Positions 42,090 through 54,294 of a stretch of DNA of 64,000 nucleotides are shown here, in pieces (position 1 is the stretch's first letter; the number at the start of each line of letters is the position of its first letter). Position numbers and translations under genes: made by a program. The notes under the pieces were generated by a model that did no database searches, was not told the DNA's origin, and was given only the letters and a program-made list of their open reading frames with translations. Source of the DNA: Aphrocallistes beatrix (Eukaryota; Porifera; Hexactinellida; Sceptrulophora; Aphrocallistidae); assembly GCA_963281255.1 (NCBI GenBank), contig OY725488.1:8653524-8717523 (forward strand), written 5' to 3'.

Positions 42090-42764
42090 ACCTAGGAATG
42101 TTTAGTCTCATTCATGAGGTTAATTTAAGAATTAATTAATAATAGAAAAGTGATATAAGATATCTCGGTGCTGGTACAGAGAAAACAGATTCCTTTGGTA
42201 GGCAATTTGAACACAAGATCCATGTTGTGTCTGATCAGCAGTTTTAGAGTATTTTTCAATAATTGCATCGCACATGACTTTCTTGAGATTTCAGTTGGAT
42301 GAGATATTATGCAGAATAAACAATAACAAGAGTTCGTTTGCAAATAATTATAAAACATAATTATACAAATTCGAACCAAAAAAATTAAATCAAATTCGAA
42401 CCAGGATTTCAGACTCTTCTCAACCTTTTTCTCATTGCGGCACACAATGACTCAATAAGACTTTATCAGTAGTCCTAGACCTAGAGATTCTGATGATAAA
42501 TGAGGTTTTGTATTATTATAAAGACAAGCACGCTTCTCTTGCTCCTTAAAATCCGTCATTAATAGCGGAGTTCCCAATTAACCGGTTTTCCGAGACTTGA
42601 ATTCACCCAATCACAGCATTACATGTAACCGAACCATGTTCATAGTGTTCAAGCAATGAGAAGTAATCCTAAATCTATTTTAAGATCATAAGGTCCGCTA
42701 AAAAATTGAGACATTTTTTCATACTTTTGTTCTTTAGCTTTCATTTAATAAAAGGAAGTTTGGG

Positions 42765-42792
42765 GGCAATTGCTCCCCCTCCTATGCCCCTG
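42765..42792 (-). mobile_element. Right end of a hAT-like MITE
   Basis: On the minus strand this reads CAGGGGCATAGGAGGGGGAG, very similar to the ends of the 30412 element. The partner end is not visible. Confidence 0.35.
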
Positions 42793-43530
42793 TTATCGAT
42801 ATTTCGACTGCCAACAGTTAAATAAAAACTTGATAACTGTCCTAGGAAGGTGTACTAGATATGTATAGCATAGTATCTAGTATACATATTAAACAGCTTA
42901 ATCACAAGCTAACGTAAACTACATCTTGAGAAACTAATTTAATTTTAGTGTAGAAGAGCAGATGCATTTTATTTCTTAGAAGATTAGTGGAATTCAAATT
43001 AAATAAGATTCGTACGCAATCAAAAGATGAATCTCCTTGGAAAAGGAGTAATAATATCACATTTCAATTATGTTTACAAATTACAACTCCCTATTTATGT
43101 CTAAATCCGATTCGAATAACGACTACTGTGACATTCGAACTAATGCTGCGTTTCCTTCAATTGGATATACTAAAGTCAATTTCAGCTATTAACAACTCTC
43201 TTATTATAATTGCTCTATTAGTGACCAATTTATAAGTCTCAAGTGTAGATTTTTTATTAATTTCGTTCCCCTTTTAGCAACTTAACTTAGCGTATTAGCA
43301 ACTGTTTTGTGGGCATCTAATAAACAATTTCCAATGTAGTACTAAAATGGTTCCATTTAAAGGATCTTATAAGTTCCAAGGTTGAGTCAAATCAATTTGA
43401 TTTGAAAAAAACTTCATTTTTTGATTTGATTTGATTGAGTTGGTTAATAAGAAATGATTGAGTTGATTGATCTGAATGTTGTCATTGAATAAAATAGAAT
43501 GATCTGAATGATCTGATATTTCATTTTAAT

Positions 43531-43853
43531 TAATTGAATTGAATTGAATTGAATTGAATTGAATTGATTTGAATTGATTTGAATTGAATTGAATTGATTT
43601 GAATTGAATTGATTTGAATTGAGTTGATTTGATTTGAATTGATTTGAATTGAATTGAATTGAATTGAATTGAATTGAATTGAATTGAATTGATTTGAATT
43701 GAATTGATTTGAATTGAATTGAATTGAGTTGAATTGAATTGATTTGAATTGAATTGAGTTGATTTGAATTGATTTGAATTGATTTGAATTGATTTGAATT
43801 GATTTGAATTGAATTGAGTTGAGTTGATTTGAATTGAGTTGATTTGAATTGAA
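43531..43853. repeat. GAATTGAATTGATTT array, left
   Basis: A ~320-bp array of GAATT, GATTT and GAGTT pentamers. A matching array in the same orientation lies at 46556-46926, after the hAT transposase. ORFs through it (Asn-Ser-Ile-Gln repeats) are not genes. Confidence 0.9.
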
Positions 43854-43885
43854 TCAACACTATGTGGATCATATCGCAAGTTGCG

Positions 43886-43932
43886 AGTATAATGATGCAT
43901 AGTTGCGATTCGCAACTATGCATCATTATACT
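43886..43932. repeat. Near-perfect palindrome, 23-bp arms
   Basis: Arms 43886-43908 and 43910-43932 (AGTATAATGATGCATAGTTG...) are perfect complements around one base. It lies 105 bp before the hAT transposase ATG and could be an end structure or operator-like site of that element. Confidence 0.8.
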
Positions 43933-44037
43933 TCAAATTTTGGATTAGGCCTTCCTTCATAATATATAAAAGCTGTCAAATTATAGTCATTTTTACAATT
44001 GTTTTTGTACGTATTAGTTTTTCTCTAAATTATTTTT

Positions 44038-46190
44038 ATGGCGGAAGGTGAAGACGAATTTATATATGATGTGCTCGATAATCCTTTTGTACAAGAACAT
44101 GATGATATTCAGAGCAATTTTCTCAATGATAACTGTCCCGATGCCGATATAGAAATGCTCTCAGAAACCACTTCTCTAAATTTCTCAGAATCGCGTTTCC
44201 TGAAACCCCGAAGCAGGCCTAAATGGTATGACGAATTCTTCCAGTTAGTATCAGAAAAACGACATAAATGTAAACTGTGTGGTTGGACTGGAATGGCCGC
44301 TGATCATTCATTATCTAACCTCATTCGCCATTTTAATGCTGAAAAATCAAAGGGGTGCAAAGCAAAATATGATGAATGGAAAAAAGAGAAAGAAAGATCA
44401 CAGCCTAAACTCTCATCAGTGGTTAAGGGGGATATTTCATTTGATAAACTTAATAAGGAAGCACAAACTCACCTAGATACATTGTTGGGCAACTTCATAG
44501 TTTTTTCTGAGGTCCCCCTGAGGTTGGTAGAGGGTGATGAATTTCGAGCTTTTTGCAATGGTTTAAATCCTAAATATAGGGTTCCCTATAGGCGTAAACT
44601 GAAAAACTCCATTCTTAAACCTATGTTGGAGGATAGCCAAAAGGAACTGCATGAGAAACTTGATCAATGTGAGTTCGTATCCCTAACTATAGATGGCTGG
44701 TCCAGCCGGAGATTGCTAAGTATGTTAGGTGTGATAGTGAATTTTATGAGTACTAATGCAAAACTGAATGCAGAATTATTAGGCATCAAGATATTTAAAG
44801 GTAGTCATACAGGACGAAATATTGCTGAGTTTATTATAGCTATCGCCAAAGAATGGGGTATTTTGAACAAAATAATCAGAATCGGATCTGATAATGCAGC
44901 AAATATGGCTAAAGCTTTGAGAATCTTTTTGAAAGATTATGTTGATCACCATGACGATCTTTCTGTTGATGAAATTGTGAATGAATATGAGCAGGTAACT
45001 GGGATAATAATCGATGAGGATTTTGAAAATTTTATCGATGTTGATGCAGAAATTGATGACATACCAAACAGTATTATCGAAACAGCAATAACGGATATTT
45101 CCGACAGTTTCCAACATAGAATTGTGAAAATGAATTAATCGACAAACTACGGGTGAAAGAATTATTACCAATATGGGGAAGGTGTGTTTGTCACTTAATT
45201 CAACTCGCAGTCCAAGATTACCTATCAAATCCTCCTGAATCTCATAATAACATAACACAGCTGATACATGTGACGAAGAAGTATATTAGTAGTTGCAAAA
45301 AATCTTCACGATGTGCTGAAATATTTTTAGAAAACAACTTTTCACTCTCTTTAAATAATCAGACACGTTGGGACTCAATATACGTAATGATTGAGTCGTT
45401 TTTAGAGGCAGAAAAACGCGGACTTCTAAAATTGTTACCTCCTATGAAATGTAAACCACCAAAACGATCAGAAATCATAATATTACAAGATTTGCTCGAA
45501 GTATTAGAACCTATCCGTTTATTTACTATAGAATTTCAGCATTCTTTAGGTACTAGTGGGATGGTACTTCCGGCTCTAGAAATGGTGTATAAGCAATTAG
45601 CAGATATTGACCAAGATCCGAATTCATCTGCAAAAGCACTTATATCTATAGTTAAAAAACGATTTTCAGCAATTTACGATGATAAATTTCTAGTTATTGC
45701 TAACTGTCTTGATCCCAGATTTTCCGTTAAAGCATTGGAACACCCTGAATATCTTGAACTACTGAAGAAGTGTATGAAGGTGATGGTTGAAATGGATCGA
45801 AGGATTCCAACCACTCCAATTTCTCCTAAAATTTCCTCGCCATCTAGATGTCGTAAAAGTTTGTTCCCAAAGATGAAAGATTCTTCTCCACAAATGGACA
45901 CAATCGAGGAGGAACTATATTCTTTTAATAGTTTAGCGAAGTACGTTAGTAATGATATTGATATTGATCCCCAAGTTTGGTGGAGTGCAAATGGCAAACA
46001 GATTCCTATCTTGTTCAAATTGTCTCAGATCTACTTAATCCCAACTCCGTCAATTGCTGAAAACGAGCGACTTTTTAGCATTGCAACACGCATTTGTGCA
46101 CCTTATAGGGCTATGTTGAGTGGAGAAACAATTGAATTACTAGTTACCCTAAAACACCGGATGATGAAGAAGAAACAGACTTCTCTTTAG
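44038..46190 (+). pseudogene. hAT transposase, frameshifted
   Basis: The first frame (44038-45138) has a BED-type zinc finger (about residues 60-120: KWYDEFFQL...HKCKLCGW...NLIRHF), the hAT catalytic segment LTIDGWSSRRLLSMLGV and RIGSDNAANMAKAL. The second frame, open from about 45120 to 46190, has WGRCVCHLIQLAVQDYL, the conserved TRWDSIYVMIESFLE and the C-terminal dimerisation motif PSIAENERLFSIATRI. Both halves are intact in themselves, but a frame change near 45090-45130 separates them. There is no GT-AG intron of sensible size. It looks recently active. Terminal repeats could not be found. Confidence 0.85.
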
Positions 46191-46380
46191 TTTCTATTAG
46201 GCCACTGTAGTACCTTAAAGTTTAGAAGTAACTATTATATTCACCACTTTTTCTGTTACTAGTTACTACTGTATTTATACATGTATTACACGTAATATAA
46301 TACATACATTTATTTATCAACCATTATAATTTCATTGAATACATATATATGAATTGATTCGAATTGATTAATATTTGAAT

Positions 46381-46550
46381 GACCGTATATACTCGAATAG
46401 TTGCCGGCCCTCGAATAATCGCCCCCCCCCCCCCCAAAAAGAGGGTTCTAATTTCTTGGTTCACTCGTGCGGTTATATTTATCGAAAGCTCTCTTGCATA
46501 TGTATTGTGAAACATTTATTTTTCTTCAGGGGCTAAAAACTATATACGGT
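46381..46550. mobile_element. MITE with ACCGTATATA ends
   Basis: The element starts GACCGTATATACTCG and ends CTATATACGGT. It is flanked by ATTTGAAT (46373-46380) and ATCTGAAT (46551-46558), 7 of 8 identical. It contains a run of about 14 C (46422-46435). It sits at the edge of the right-hand GAATT array. Confidence 0.6.
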
Positions 46551-46555
46551 ATCTG

Positions 46556-46926
46556 AATTGAATTAAATGATTTAAATGATCTGAATTGAATTGATTTGAT
46601 TTGAATTGAATTGAATTGAATTGAATTGATTTGAATTGAATTGATTTGAATTGAATTGAATTGAATTGAGTTGATTTGAATTGAATTGAATTGAATTGAA
46701 TTGAGTTGAATTGAATTGAATTGAATTGAATTGAATTGAATTGAATTGATTTGAATTGAGTTGATTTGAATTGAATTGATTTGAATTGAATTGAATTGAA
46801 TTGAATTGAGTTGAGTTGAGTTGATTTGAATTGATTTGAATTGAATTGAATTGAATTGAGTTGATTTGAATTGATTTGAATTGAATTGATTTGAATTGAA
46901 TTGAATTGAATTGAAATGAATTGAAT
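46556..46926. repeat. GAATTGAATTGATTT array, right
   Basis: Same motif and orientation as 43531-43853. The array begins again as early as about 46350, before the MITE. The two arrays are probably one, split by the hAT element. Confidence 0.88.
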
Positions 46927-47089
46927 GATTAAAATGAATGAGCTGAATGATTGAATTGATTGATCTGGTGTGTATTATGTAAATGATCTGATGCAATATT
47001 ACAAAAAAAATAATTCAAATCATTGAGTTTGACACAACCTTGCTTATAACTATAACTGTCAGATTAACTTATACAAATATGAGTCTAAA

Positions 47090-47232
47090 ACTTCTAATAA
47101 TAAAAAAGGTGATAATGCCGTTCGTTATAACTCCATGATGAATCGATATTTTCGTCTGAGGTCGGAACTTTGTGGAACCATAGCCAAACTCTCACATGCC
47201 AAAAATCAGTTTTCTGTGCCTGGCTTACATCT
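47090..47232 (-). mobile_element. Helitron-like internal fragment
   Basis: Matches the segment 13400-13545 of the first Helitron-like element (GGTGACAATG..., CATGCCAAAAATCAG..., TGTGCCTGGC). No ends are present. Confidence 0.6.
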
Positions 47233-47316
47233 AATGTTTGTACAAAGTCTATGTCTAATCTATAGATTCAGGTGAGACTTGAGTCATCACCACTCCTCCC
47301 GGTTCAGAGTCTATGG

Positions 47317-47365
47317 CAGTGGTTCCCAACCTGGGGTCCATGGACCCCTTAGTGGTCCACAGGAT
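47317..47365 (+). mobile_element. Left end of a hAT element (CAGTGGTTCCCAACC)
   Basis: CAGTGGTTCCCAACCTGGGG followed by a TCCATGGACC palindrome is the canonical left end of a widespread animal hAT MITE type. A matching right end was not found. From about 47380 to 48360 I see only AT-rich DNA with degenerate AAAATGCC-type repeats. Confidence 0.5.
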
Positions 47366-48372
47366 TCAAAATTTTGCATTAATGTTAATAGGGCATATGA
47401 AAAATCGAGAATGTATATTTTGAATCATGTGTTTTGATCAAAATCCTACAGTCATTGTTCAAAATATACATTTTGATCAAAGATTTAATGATGTGGGATT
47501 TTGATCACCGATTTATCGATGTGGTATTTTAATGACAGACTTATCGAAGTACCTATGCGGAGTCGCAGGAATGTGGCAAAATTTGAAGCCGACAATATTT
47601 CAAGTAAGAATAAAATCTAAAATCTGGCAAGTAGAAATAAGTACTAAAACTTGCCAAAAAGATTAAGATCTAAAATGCCACACAGAACCTCTCAAGATAT
47701 AAAAATGCCATTTTCACACTCAATTGGACATTATTTCAAACCTAAAATGCCCACTTTCACTGGTTTCCATACTGATCACTCTCCAAAATGCTTACTTTCG
47801 CTCTCCCGCCAATTTTAGGTCTTATTTCGATTCCCTTATGAGCGCCAGGATATAAACAATACAAAATAATCATTATACGTATATATATATAGTAGCATTG
47901 AAAGTGACAAATACATATTTGTTGCTTTAAATCACGAGCATGAAATTCAGCGTTGAGCAAAACCCAAATCAATAAATTGTTGATCAAAATCCCACATTAA
48001 CGTTGATCAAAATATACAGTCCCGAAGAATCATCAGTGAATTTAGTCCTTCTGGAGTCATTGTTGTGTACAAGATAAGTCACCTCCTTAAGTTATGAAAG
48101 AACAGACAAGAACTAAAATAAAACAACAAGAACTGTCCGAAACAAGAGATTATCTTGGAGCGCGAGATGCTCCTTTAGGCGTATGATTTTAAGCCTCAAG
48201 TGTTTAGGAGAAAATCCAGAATAAAACCCAATTTACCCTGTATTATAATGTTATTTATCGATTTAGGCGTATGAAATTTTAGGGGTTTGAGATTAGGAGC
48301 GTATCTCTGGAGGGCTGTATAAGACTCTGGTCTGAAAAGGAAAAACATATCTCTAATGAAGATCGATTCTAT

Positions 48373-48772
48373 GATTGGCGGACATTTCGTATACGGACAT
48401 TTCGTATACGGACAATTCGTATACGGACATTTCGCATAACGGACATTTCGTATAATGGACATTTCGTATAATGGACATTTCGTATAATGGACATTTCGTA
48501 TACGGAAATTTCGTACAGTGGACAATTAGTCTAAATAGAATCGAATGTCACTCGACCCCCCCACACGCCAGACAAAATGCCCAAATTCACTGCCCATTTC
48601 ACAGTGTTCACAACTGAAAATGCTCACTTTCACTTTGCTCTTACAACGTTTCTTACACAAAATGCCTACATTTCCGCTCTTTTGGCAGCATTATACGAAA
48701 TGTCCGTATACGAAATATCCGTATACGAAATGTCCGTATACGAAATGTCCGTATACGAAGTGTCCGATTACC
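48373..48772. mobile_element. Mutator-like foldback MITE with GGACATTTCGTATAC arrays
   Basis: The left arm (48373-48525) has about nine GGACATTTCGTATAC/GGACATTTCGTATAAT units. The right arm (48690-48772) has the inverse. CGATTCTAT duplicates at 48364-48372 and 48773-48781 (9 bp). The core has no coding potential. Confidence 0.8.
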
Positions 48773-49122
48773 CGATTCTATATCTGCATTTCTAAGTAAA
48801 TAATTTGAACAATCAGAAGGATATTTTGCAGTTAACAATGTGTCATCCACTTTATTTTCCTTATTTCTTATCAATGATTTATCACCAAATTTGCTTGAAA
48901 TCGGACTGTTAGATTTCGCGGGATTTGCCTTACGGAAGGACATGGAACGCTGTATATGCCATATAAGGGCATCTTTTTCCTGTAGAGGATTCAATGGAGT
49001 GGTACAACGTGATCTAGAACATCAGTATGAAGTACTATGCTCCCATTTACAAATGTATTCATTACAACTTGAGAACGTGATCTTTCTTAAAACACCCACT
49101 TTTATACGGATAATTTTTGGTA

Positions 49123-49277
49123 CAGTCAAACCTCCGATAGTGAACATCCTTGTTTAGTGAAGTTTATTTGATCAATATCTGTATAACTCAGTTAAAATAA
49201 ACCTCTAGTTAATCAACACCTCGAAATACTGAACAAAATCTCGGGTCCCGAAGGTGTCCAATAGAGAGGTTTGTCTG
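49123..49277. mobile_element. pogo/Tc1-like MITE, 155 bp
   Basis: The ends are CAGTCAAACCTC and GAGGTTTGTCTG, with TA at 49121-49122 and 49278-49279. The interior CGATAGTGAACATCC is mirrored as GGTGTCCAATAGAGAG. Confidence 0.75.
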
Positions 49278-49357
49278 TACTGTAAGACTCTGTCCAGGCA
49301 CTGTGTTAATAACGGGAATAGTGATTGGATTTATAATGAACCAATTTATCTAATATA

Positions 49358-50693
49358 CTACGGGCATTCAATAAGTAGTCGTTATCATAGTATACTTTCC
49401 CCAAAACAAGTAATATAATTAATATCAATGCTGCAATTTCTCGAACTACTCTCCTTGATGCTGTATAACTAGTATTAGCCTCTTAATCCAATCCAAAAAA
49501 CTTTTTTGAAGTCTCCACGTGGTATACTTTCATATACTGAAAAATCGCCGATCCGAGGTGAGGCCGACTTTCGAATTCCCTCCCTGAAAGGTGTTTCTTC
49601 AGCTTAGGGAAGAGCCAAAAGTCGCATGGAGCGAGGTCTGGTGATTAGGGAGGATGATCTAGCTCTACAACTCTCAGACTTTCCAACTTTTCCCTTACCA
49701 GCTTGGTCTAGTGGGGTCGGGCATTATCATGCAATAATCTCAATCCTCGAGTTCCAGTCCTTGGCCGTCGATTGTGGTAGAATTTCTCAACCTCAGATAG
49801 GCACTCACTCATGTAAAATGATCCAGTAATAGTGGTATTCTTGGGGACACAAATCTGGCACACTGGACCATAAGAATCAAAAAATATGCAGTACATAACC
49901 TTGGGGTTCCGGAAGTCATGTCGAGGGATTATTGGTGGGTCCTGGCCTTTAGCTACCCATACTTTGTTAGCTTCCTTTGACAAAGGCTCGCTATAACGCA
50001 CCCAAGTCTCATCACCAGTCACGATCTCGAATAGACTCCTGGAGTCGGTTCTATCGAAGTCAGAAAGCAACTTTTGAGCACATTGAACCCTCTTAGTTTT
50101 CTGGGCCTGTGCTAGTGCATGCGGGACTCACCAAGCGCAGATTTTCCTAAATTGAAAATTGTCATGCACAATGGTATGAGCGGTTCCCGTTGAGACCCCA
50201 ACTGCATTAGCTATCTCCATCAATGAAATAGGGGGTCTTCTTCAAGTAATTCGGAAACCTCGAGGACAAATTTGTCACTGGCGCCGGAAATCGGCCTCCC
50301 TGCTCTGGGCTTATCTTCTATCGACTCTCTTCCCTCACGAAAACGTCGGGTCCTGTCAACTATCGTGGAATATGGAAGAGTTCTATCATTATAAACCTCC
50401 ATCAAATCCTTGTGGATGTCGGTTGAAGAAACTTGGAGCAGTGTATGAATCTTTACATAGGCTCGCTGCTCAGTTTTGAAATCTGCACTCTCGGAAGCCA
50501 TAATAAATGCCAGTATATAAAAATGCCAAACTAATAATAGCCACAGTATAAAAACCAAAGCTCAGAATTGAAAAAGTAAAGTATCATTTGAAAGAGCATC
50601 GGTAGGGCTACATTAGATATGCTAACCCAATTCTGAATTAAATGGAACAACCAAGATAAATTGCAATAACGACTACTTATTGAACGCCCGTAG
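49358..50693 (-). mobile_element. Full-length mariner element, 1,336 bp
   Basis: The terminal repeats CTACGGGCATTCAATAAGTA and CTACGGGCGTTCAATAAGTA (inverted) are flanked by TA at both ends (49356-49357 and 50694-50695). Length and structure are those of a complete mariner. It encodes one dead transposase on the minus strand. Confidence 0.9.
49580..50501 (-). pseudogene. Mariner DD34D transposase, inactivated
   Basis: The N-terminal part from ATG 50501 (MASESADFKTEQRAYVKIHT) has the HTH region with YSTIVDRTRRFREG and ESIEDKPRAGRP. The catalytic core has VTGDETWV and LLHDNARPH, then SPDLAPCDFWLFP. Counting through the stops gives 34 residues between the second and third Asp, the mariner DD34D signature. 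A frameshift lies between the HTH and the core (about 50070-50220). Two in-frame stops follow: TAG after NARPH and TAA where the family has the Tyr of HPPYSPDLAP. The transposase is not functional. Confidence 0.88.
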
Positions 50694-50695
50694 TA

Positions 50696-51771
50696 TTTTT
50701 GTTGTCAGCAAACTAATTCCAAGGAAGTGCTTCTTACTGGCAAATTAATGGATATTGTTTAAAGTAGTTAAACTAGTTCGACTAGAAGCGGCATTTCTGT
50801 GATATTTACGAATAATGAGTACTAATATTTAGAGAAGTTATGCCACTGAAAAATTCAAAACTTCACTCAAGTGCTATTTCACGAGTGTTGTAGCTTATTG
50901 GATTTGAATGTTCCAGTATTATCAAAGGAAAGCAACTCAAGTACAATTTCATTCGATAATTAAATTCAGTGAAGCAATCAGTACAGTGGTACGTAATTAA
51001 CTGAAATATTCAGATGTCATAGGATATCAGTTACTGAAACAACTTCTGTACTGACTACATCATTACAAGATTAACACCTGATATGTCTATATTCATTTTC
51101 CCATAAATTAAGAAATATAATCTCTAATCTTTCTAAGAAAGATTAGACCACAATTTGTGTGTAATAAATCAATTCAGATATTGTTCAATTTACTCGAAGT
51201 AATCTTTCAACATTATTTAGTATCTGGTTTAAACCAGGTTTAAAAAATTGCCTTTAACCATTTCCAAACCTATGTTTTGTTCAAATTCTGGGGTGATTTA
51301 CTACAGAGAACTGTTAGTATACACATTTAAGGATTGATAATAATCGAGACTTGAGGATTGTTATAAAAATGCTACCGGAAATATCAGTGGCGATCTGGGA
51401 AGAAATACATATTCTGCTCGAAGTAGAAACTTAAAATATCAATTCCTCATTTGAATTCCCACTTTTGGGGTCGGAATAAGCAGAGTGGGCAGAGTAACCC
51501 CAAAAGTGAAGTTCGTTATTAATTATTAATCCGCAAATTCGTTAAAAATGTAACCCAAGATATCGATAAACAGTTAACGTTAATTTATATCATTCAAACA
51601 ACAACAAAATCAATGATTCTTTTTAAAAACAACTAAGAGTGCTAAAAATATAAAATGAGGTATTGCTGGGTCTTAATAAGCAAAGATGTCTGCTAGTACA
51701 ACTTTGATATGTAAAATCAGGGAATATAGGGGAAAGAGATTGTTTAATGGATCTTAGAAGGTAACAGGATT
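50696..51771. other. Non-coding interval
   Basis: AT-rich sequence without recognisable genes. A small inverted repeat CACTTTTGGGGT (51460-51471 and 51497-51508) may be a short MITE remnant. Confidence 0.4.
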
Positions 51772-51942
51772 TCATTGACAAAATTCCATGAAACGCATGT
51801 TGTTCTTCATGAGAATCAACACGTTAAAGTTTCCATCAGACAGGAATGGTCTCTTGGTCCTCAAGACGTCCTTGTCCGTTGAGAACAAACGCTCCACTGC
51901 AGCACTGGAGGGGATGGCTGTGTTGAACTGATGAACAAGTCC
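51772..51942 (-). pseudogene. hAT transposase C-terminal fragment (second family)
   Basis: The minus strand reads HQFNTAIPSSAAVERLFS then TDKDVLRTKRPFLSDGNF, MKNNMRFMEF and a stop, the hAT dimerisation domain. It differs clearly from the 44038 transposase (which has ENERLFS), so it is another hAT lineage. Upstream coding sequence is degraded. Confidence 0.75.
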
Positions 51943-52452
51943 ACCAACACTTTCTCACAGAATGCCAGCAAGTCCTGGGATCTGATCTCCAGTCAGCTGA
52001 TCAAGCTCTGTCTGTCCTTAGGACCTGTGCTCTGCTCAGGGGTTTATCTAGTCAGCGTTTCTTAGCCTTTTCACCCTCGAAACTCACAAAGCTCTGCTGT
52101 GCCTCACACGATACTCCAGAAAAATTGATCATTCAACGCCATTACTGAAGCCATTGTATAATGACTTCAAAAGGTAACATATAAACTCAATTAAATTGAC
52201 AATACTAGCAAATAGAACATTTCAGTTCTACCAGCTGATTGGATGCCTCCTAAAATGGGTCTCATACCTCCATGGTGTATCGAGGCATAACGTTAAGAAA
52301 CCTGATCTATGCGCTCAGCCGGCGCTTAAGGGCGCAAGTCTGGTATCGTCCAATCAGCTAAAGTGCTTGCAGTGTGATTTGATTTTAGTGCCGGGTTGCC
52401 GCCATCCCTGGTTACAAGATAAACTCCTGTTTGGATGCCATATGACTACAAA

Positions 52453-52601
52453 CAGTGTTTCCCGCCGAACGAGTTAAGCGCACTATTTAGCACGCTTAGC
52501 TCGTCACGCGATTTCTTTGTTAATTAATGCTATTTACCCGAATAAACCGCACAAAAATTGCAAAATTGTCGCGTTTTCCAATAATCCTGAGGGAAACACT
52601 G
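52453..52601. mobile_element. hAT MITE, ~149 bp
   Basis: The ends are CAGTGTTTCCC and GGGAAACACTG. The flanking 8-mers ACTACAAA and CTAGAACA agree only loosely, so the duplication is decayed. It lies within the degraded hAT region. Confidence 0.6.
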
Positions 52602-52929
52602 CTAGAACATTGGTCGATCGTGAAAAGGAAGATCACGATCGATCATTTTTCGATCATTTTTGTTACAATATAGTGCTGAAGAAAACTCAATGGTAACAGC
52701 ATTGAAAATAGAATAAATTAATTATGGTGAGGAGAGAAGACAATATAAATCTCCAAAATGATCGGAAAATGGTCGAGCTAAAAAGATAGGATATTCTACC
52801 TATCCGATCATTCTAAATAAAAAAGATCGCCGACCCTCATTCGATCGTCGAATAGGATCCTAATGTCCTACATGCGTATAACCTCTATCACCTTCAGAAA
52901 GAGCCGGACTGGAAAGCCCACGCTCCTGT

Positions 52930-53340
52930 TGCTCTATTTTGTTCGGTGTCAGCACTGCTTGCCGTTGCTGCTCACTCCGTCGGACTGATTCATTCCCTCC
53001 TCGACTTCACTCTCCATGCTTGTTCTCACCTTGGCGACCTTAATGGGATTAGGAATGCCAGCTGGCTGCTGCTTTCCATCCCAGGTTTCGTCTCATCTGG
53101 TTGGAGAGAAATAACATCCAATCAAATGAGGAGAAACTGGGATGGAAGCCAGCTGTCACTCCTCATCCTCCAGGAGGGACAAGACCTTTGTCGGTGTCTG
53201 ACAAAAGTGCGTCGACCAATGAGCTGCAGCAGACTCGGCGCTTGGAATTCATTCTTGAGCCTTGAGATCTCTCAGCAGCTGTCGTACAGAGTTCCAAGGT
53301 AGGCTTTCCTCCTCCTGGATCTAGTACAGCGCTGTGCACA
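52930..53340 (-). pseudogene. Degraded coding relic, possibly hAT-derived
   Basis: GC-richer than its surroundings. Minus-strand frames give fragments such as VRQLLRDLKAQE, ESAAAHWSTHFCQTPTKVLS and LEDEE, with stops between. Position and strand would suit the upstream part of the hAT fragment at 51772, but no diagnostic motif is visible. Confidence 0.3.
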
Positions 53341-53616
53341 GTGACATGACCTGGAATAGAACAATGGAGAATTAGTAAATATTAGAAATGTGTACTTGTA
53401 GGAAACAGCTAAGACTAGCAAAGAACAAAATACCAATTAGAATTAGGCTGAAACGAATATTCGAAGATTCGTTCGATTTTCGATTACGTAAGCATTTCTT
53501 CAGTCTCATTTAACCGAACCAATCCTAGTATTCAAGCAATGAGAAGTAATCCTAAATCTATTTTTAAGAATATACAAGGTTACGATTATCAATCCCACAA
53601 TTAATAACAATACAAT

Positions 53617-53777
53617 CAGGGTCGCTTATTATGAACATTCGTTTATTATGAACTAACTTCCTGCTCCCAATTTCATCTTTAGATATGTATTTTATTGAAT
53701 CAAATTCGCTTAATATGAAGTATCTCTATTATGAACAGATATTTTGGTCCCCTGGTGGTTCACAATAAGCGACACTG
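53617..53777. mobile_element. MITE with CAGGGTCGCTTATTATGAAC ends
   Basis: The right end is the complement of CAGTGTCGCTTATTGTGAAC. The length is 161 bp and there are internal TATTATGAAC copies. No clear target duplication. Confidence 0.6.
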
Positions 53778-53856
53778 ACTGAAACGAATATCCAAATATT
53801 AGGTATATTCGTTTCAAGCCAAATTAAAATGTCAACATTGATTTGATAATTTAGTA

Positions 53857-54294
53857 TTATTGATTTATTGGCTTGGCAAACTCTTCCAATAAGTCTGCCC
53901 TGATTCTGTTCGTTGAGCTGTAGACTTCAGCTGGTCGTGGCTCTGAGGAGAACTGAGTCTCCAAGAAGGTGTTGAGACACAGGTGGAACAGGCTTTCATC
54001 CAGGCGTACTGAGCGAGGCGCGTATTTGATCCCATTGATCATAATTAGGCGTATGATTTCGGCGCGCGGCATACGCCTACTTAGGCGCGTGGCATAAAAC
54101 ATATATGAAAATGCAGAGTCTAGGCGCGTAGCAAAATGGTGGCGCCCATTTAGGTGTATGACTTCGGAAAGTTGGATGAAACCCTGGGTGGAGCTCACCA
54201 CCTCAGCCTTGATGCTGTCTGTGCCACAGAGCCACGGTTCTGGTTCAGAGGCTGAGTCTTGCCTCGGCAGCTCTGTAGCCTCGAACTCTGTCTC
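53857..54294 (-). pseudogene. Unknown coding relic interrupted by a small repeat
   Basis: Minus-strand frame from 54294: ETEFEATELPRQDSASEPEP and STQGFIQLSEV, then a repeat-like stretch with TAGGCGTATGA motifs (about 54040-54165). The frame then continues IKYAPRSVRLDESLFHLC...RADLLEEFAKPINQ to a stop at 53857. It ends abruptly at the arm B junction (54295). The family is not recognised; the acidic composition suggests a real former protein. Confidence 0.35.

Noticed and set aside
43444-46996. Asn-Ser-Ile-Gln-rich ORFs either side of the hAT transposase
   Set aside because: These are translations of GAATT pentamer arrays.
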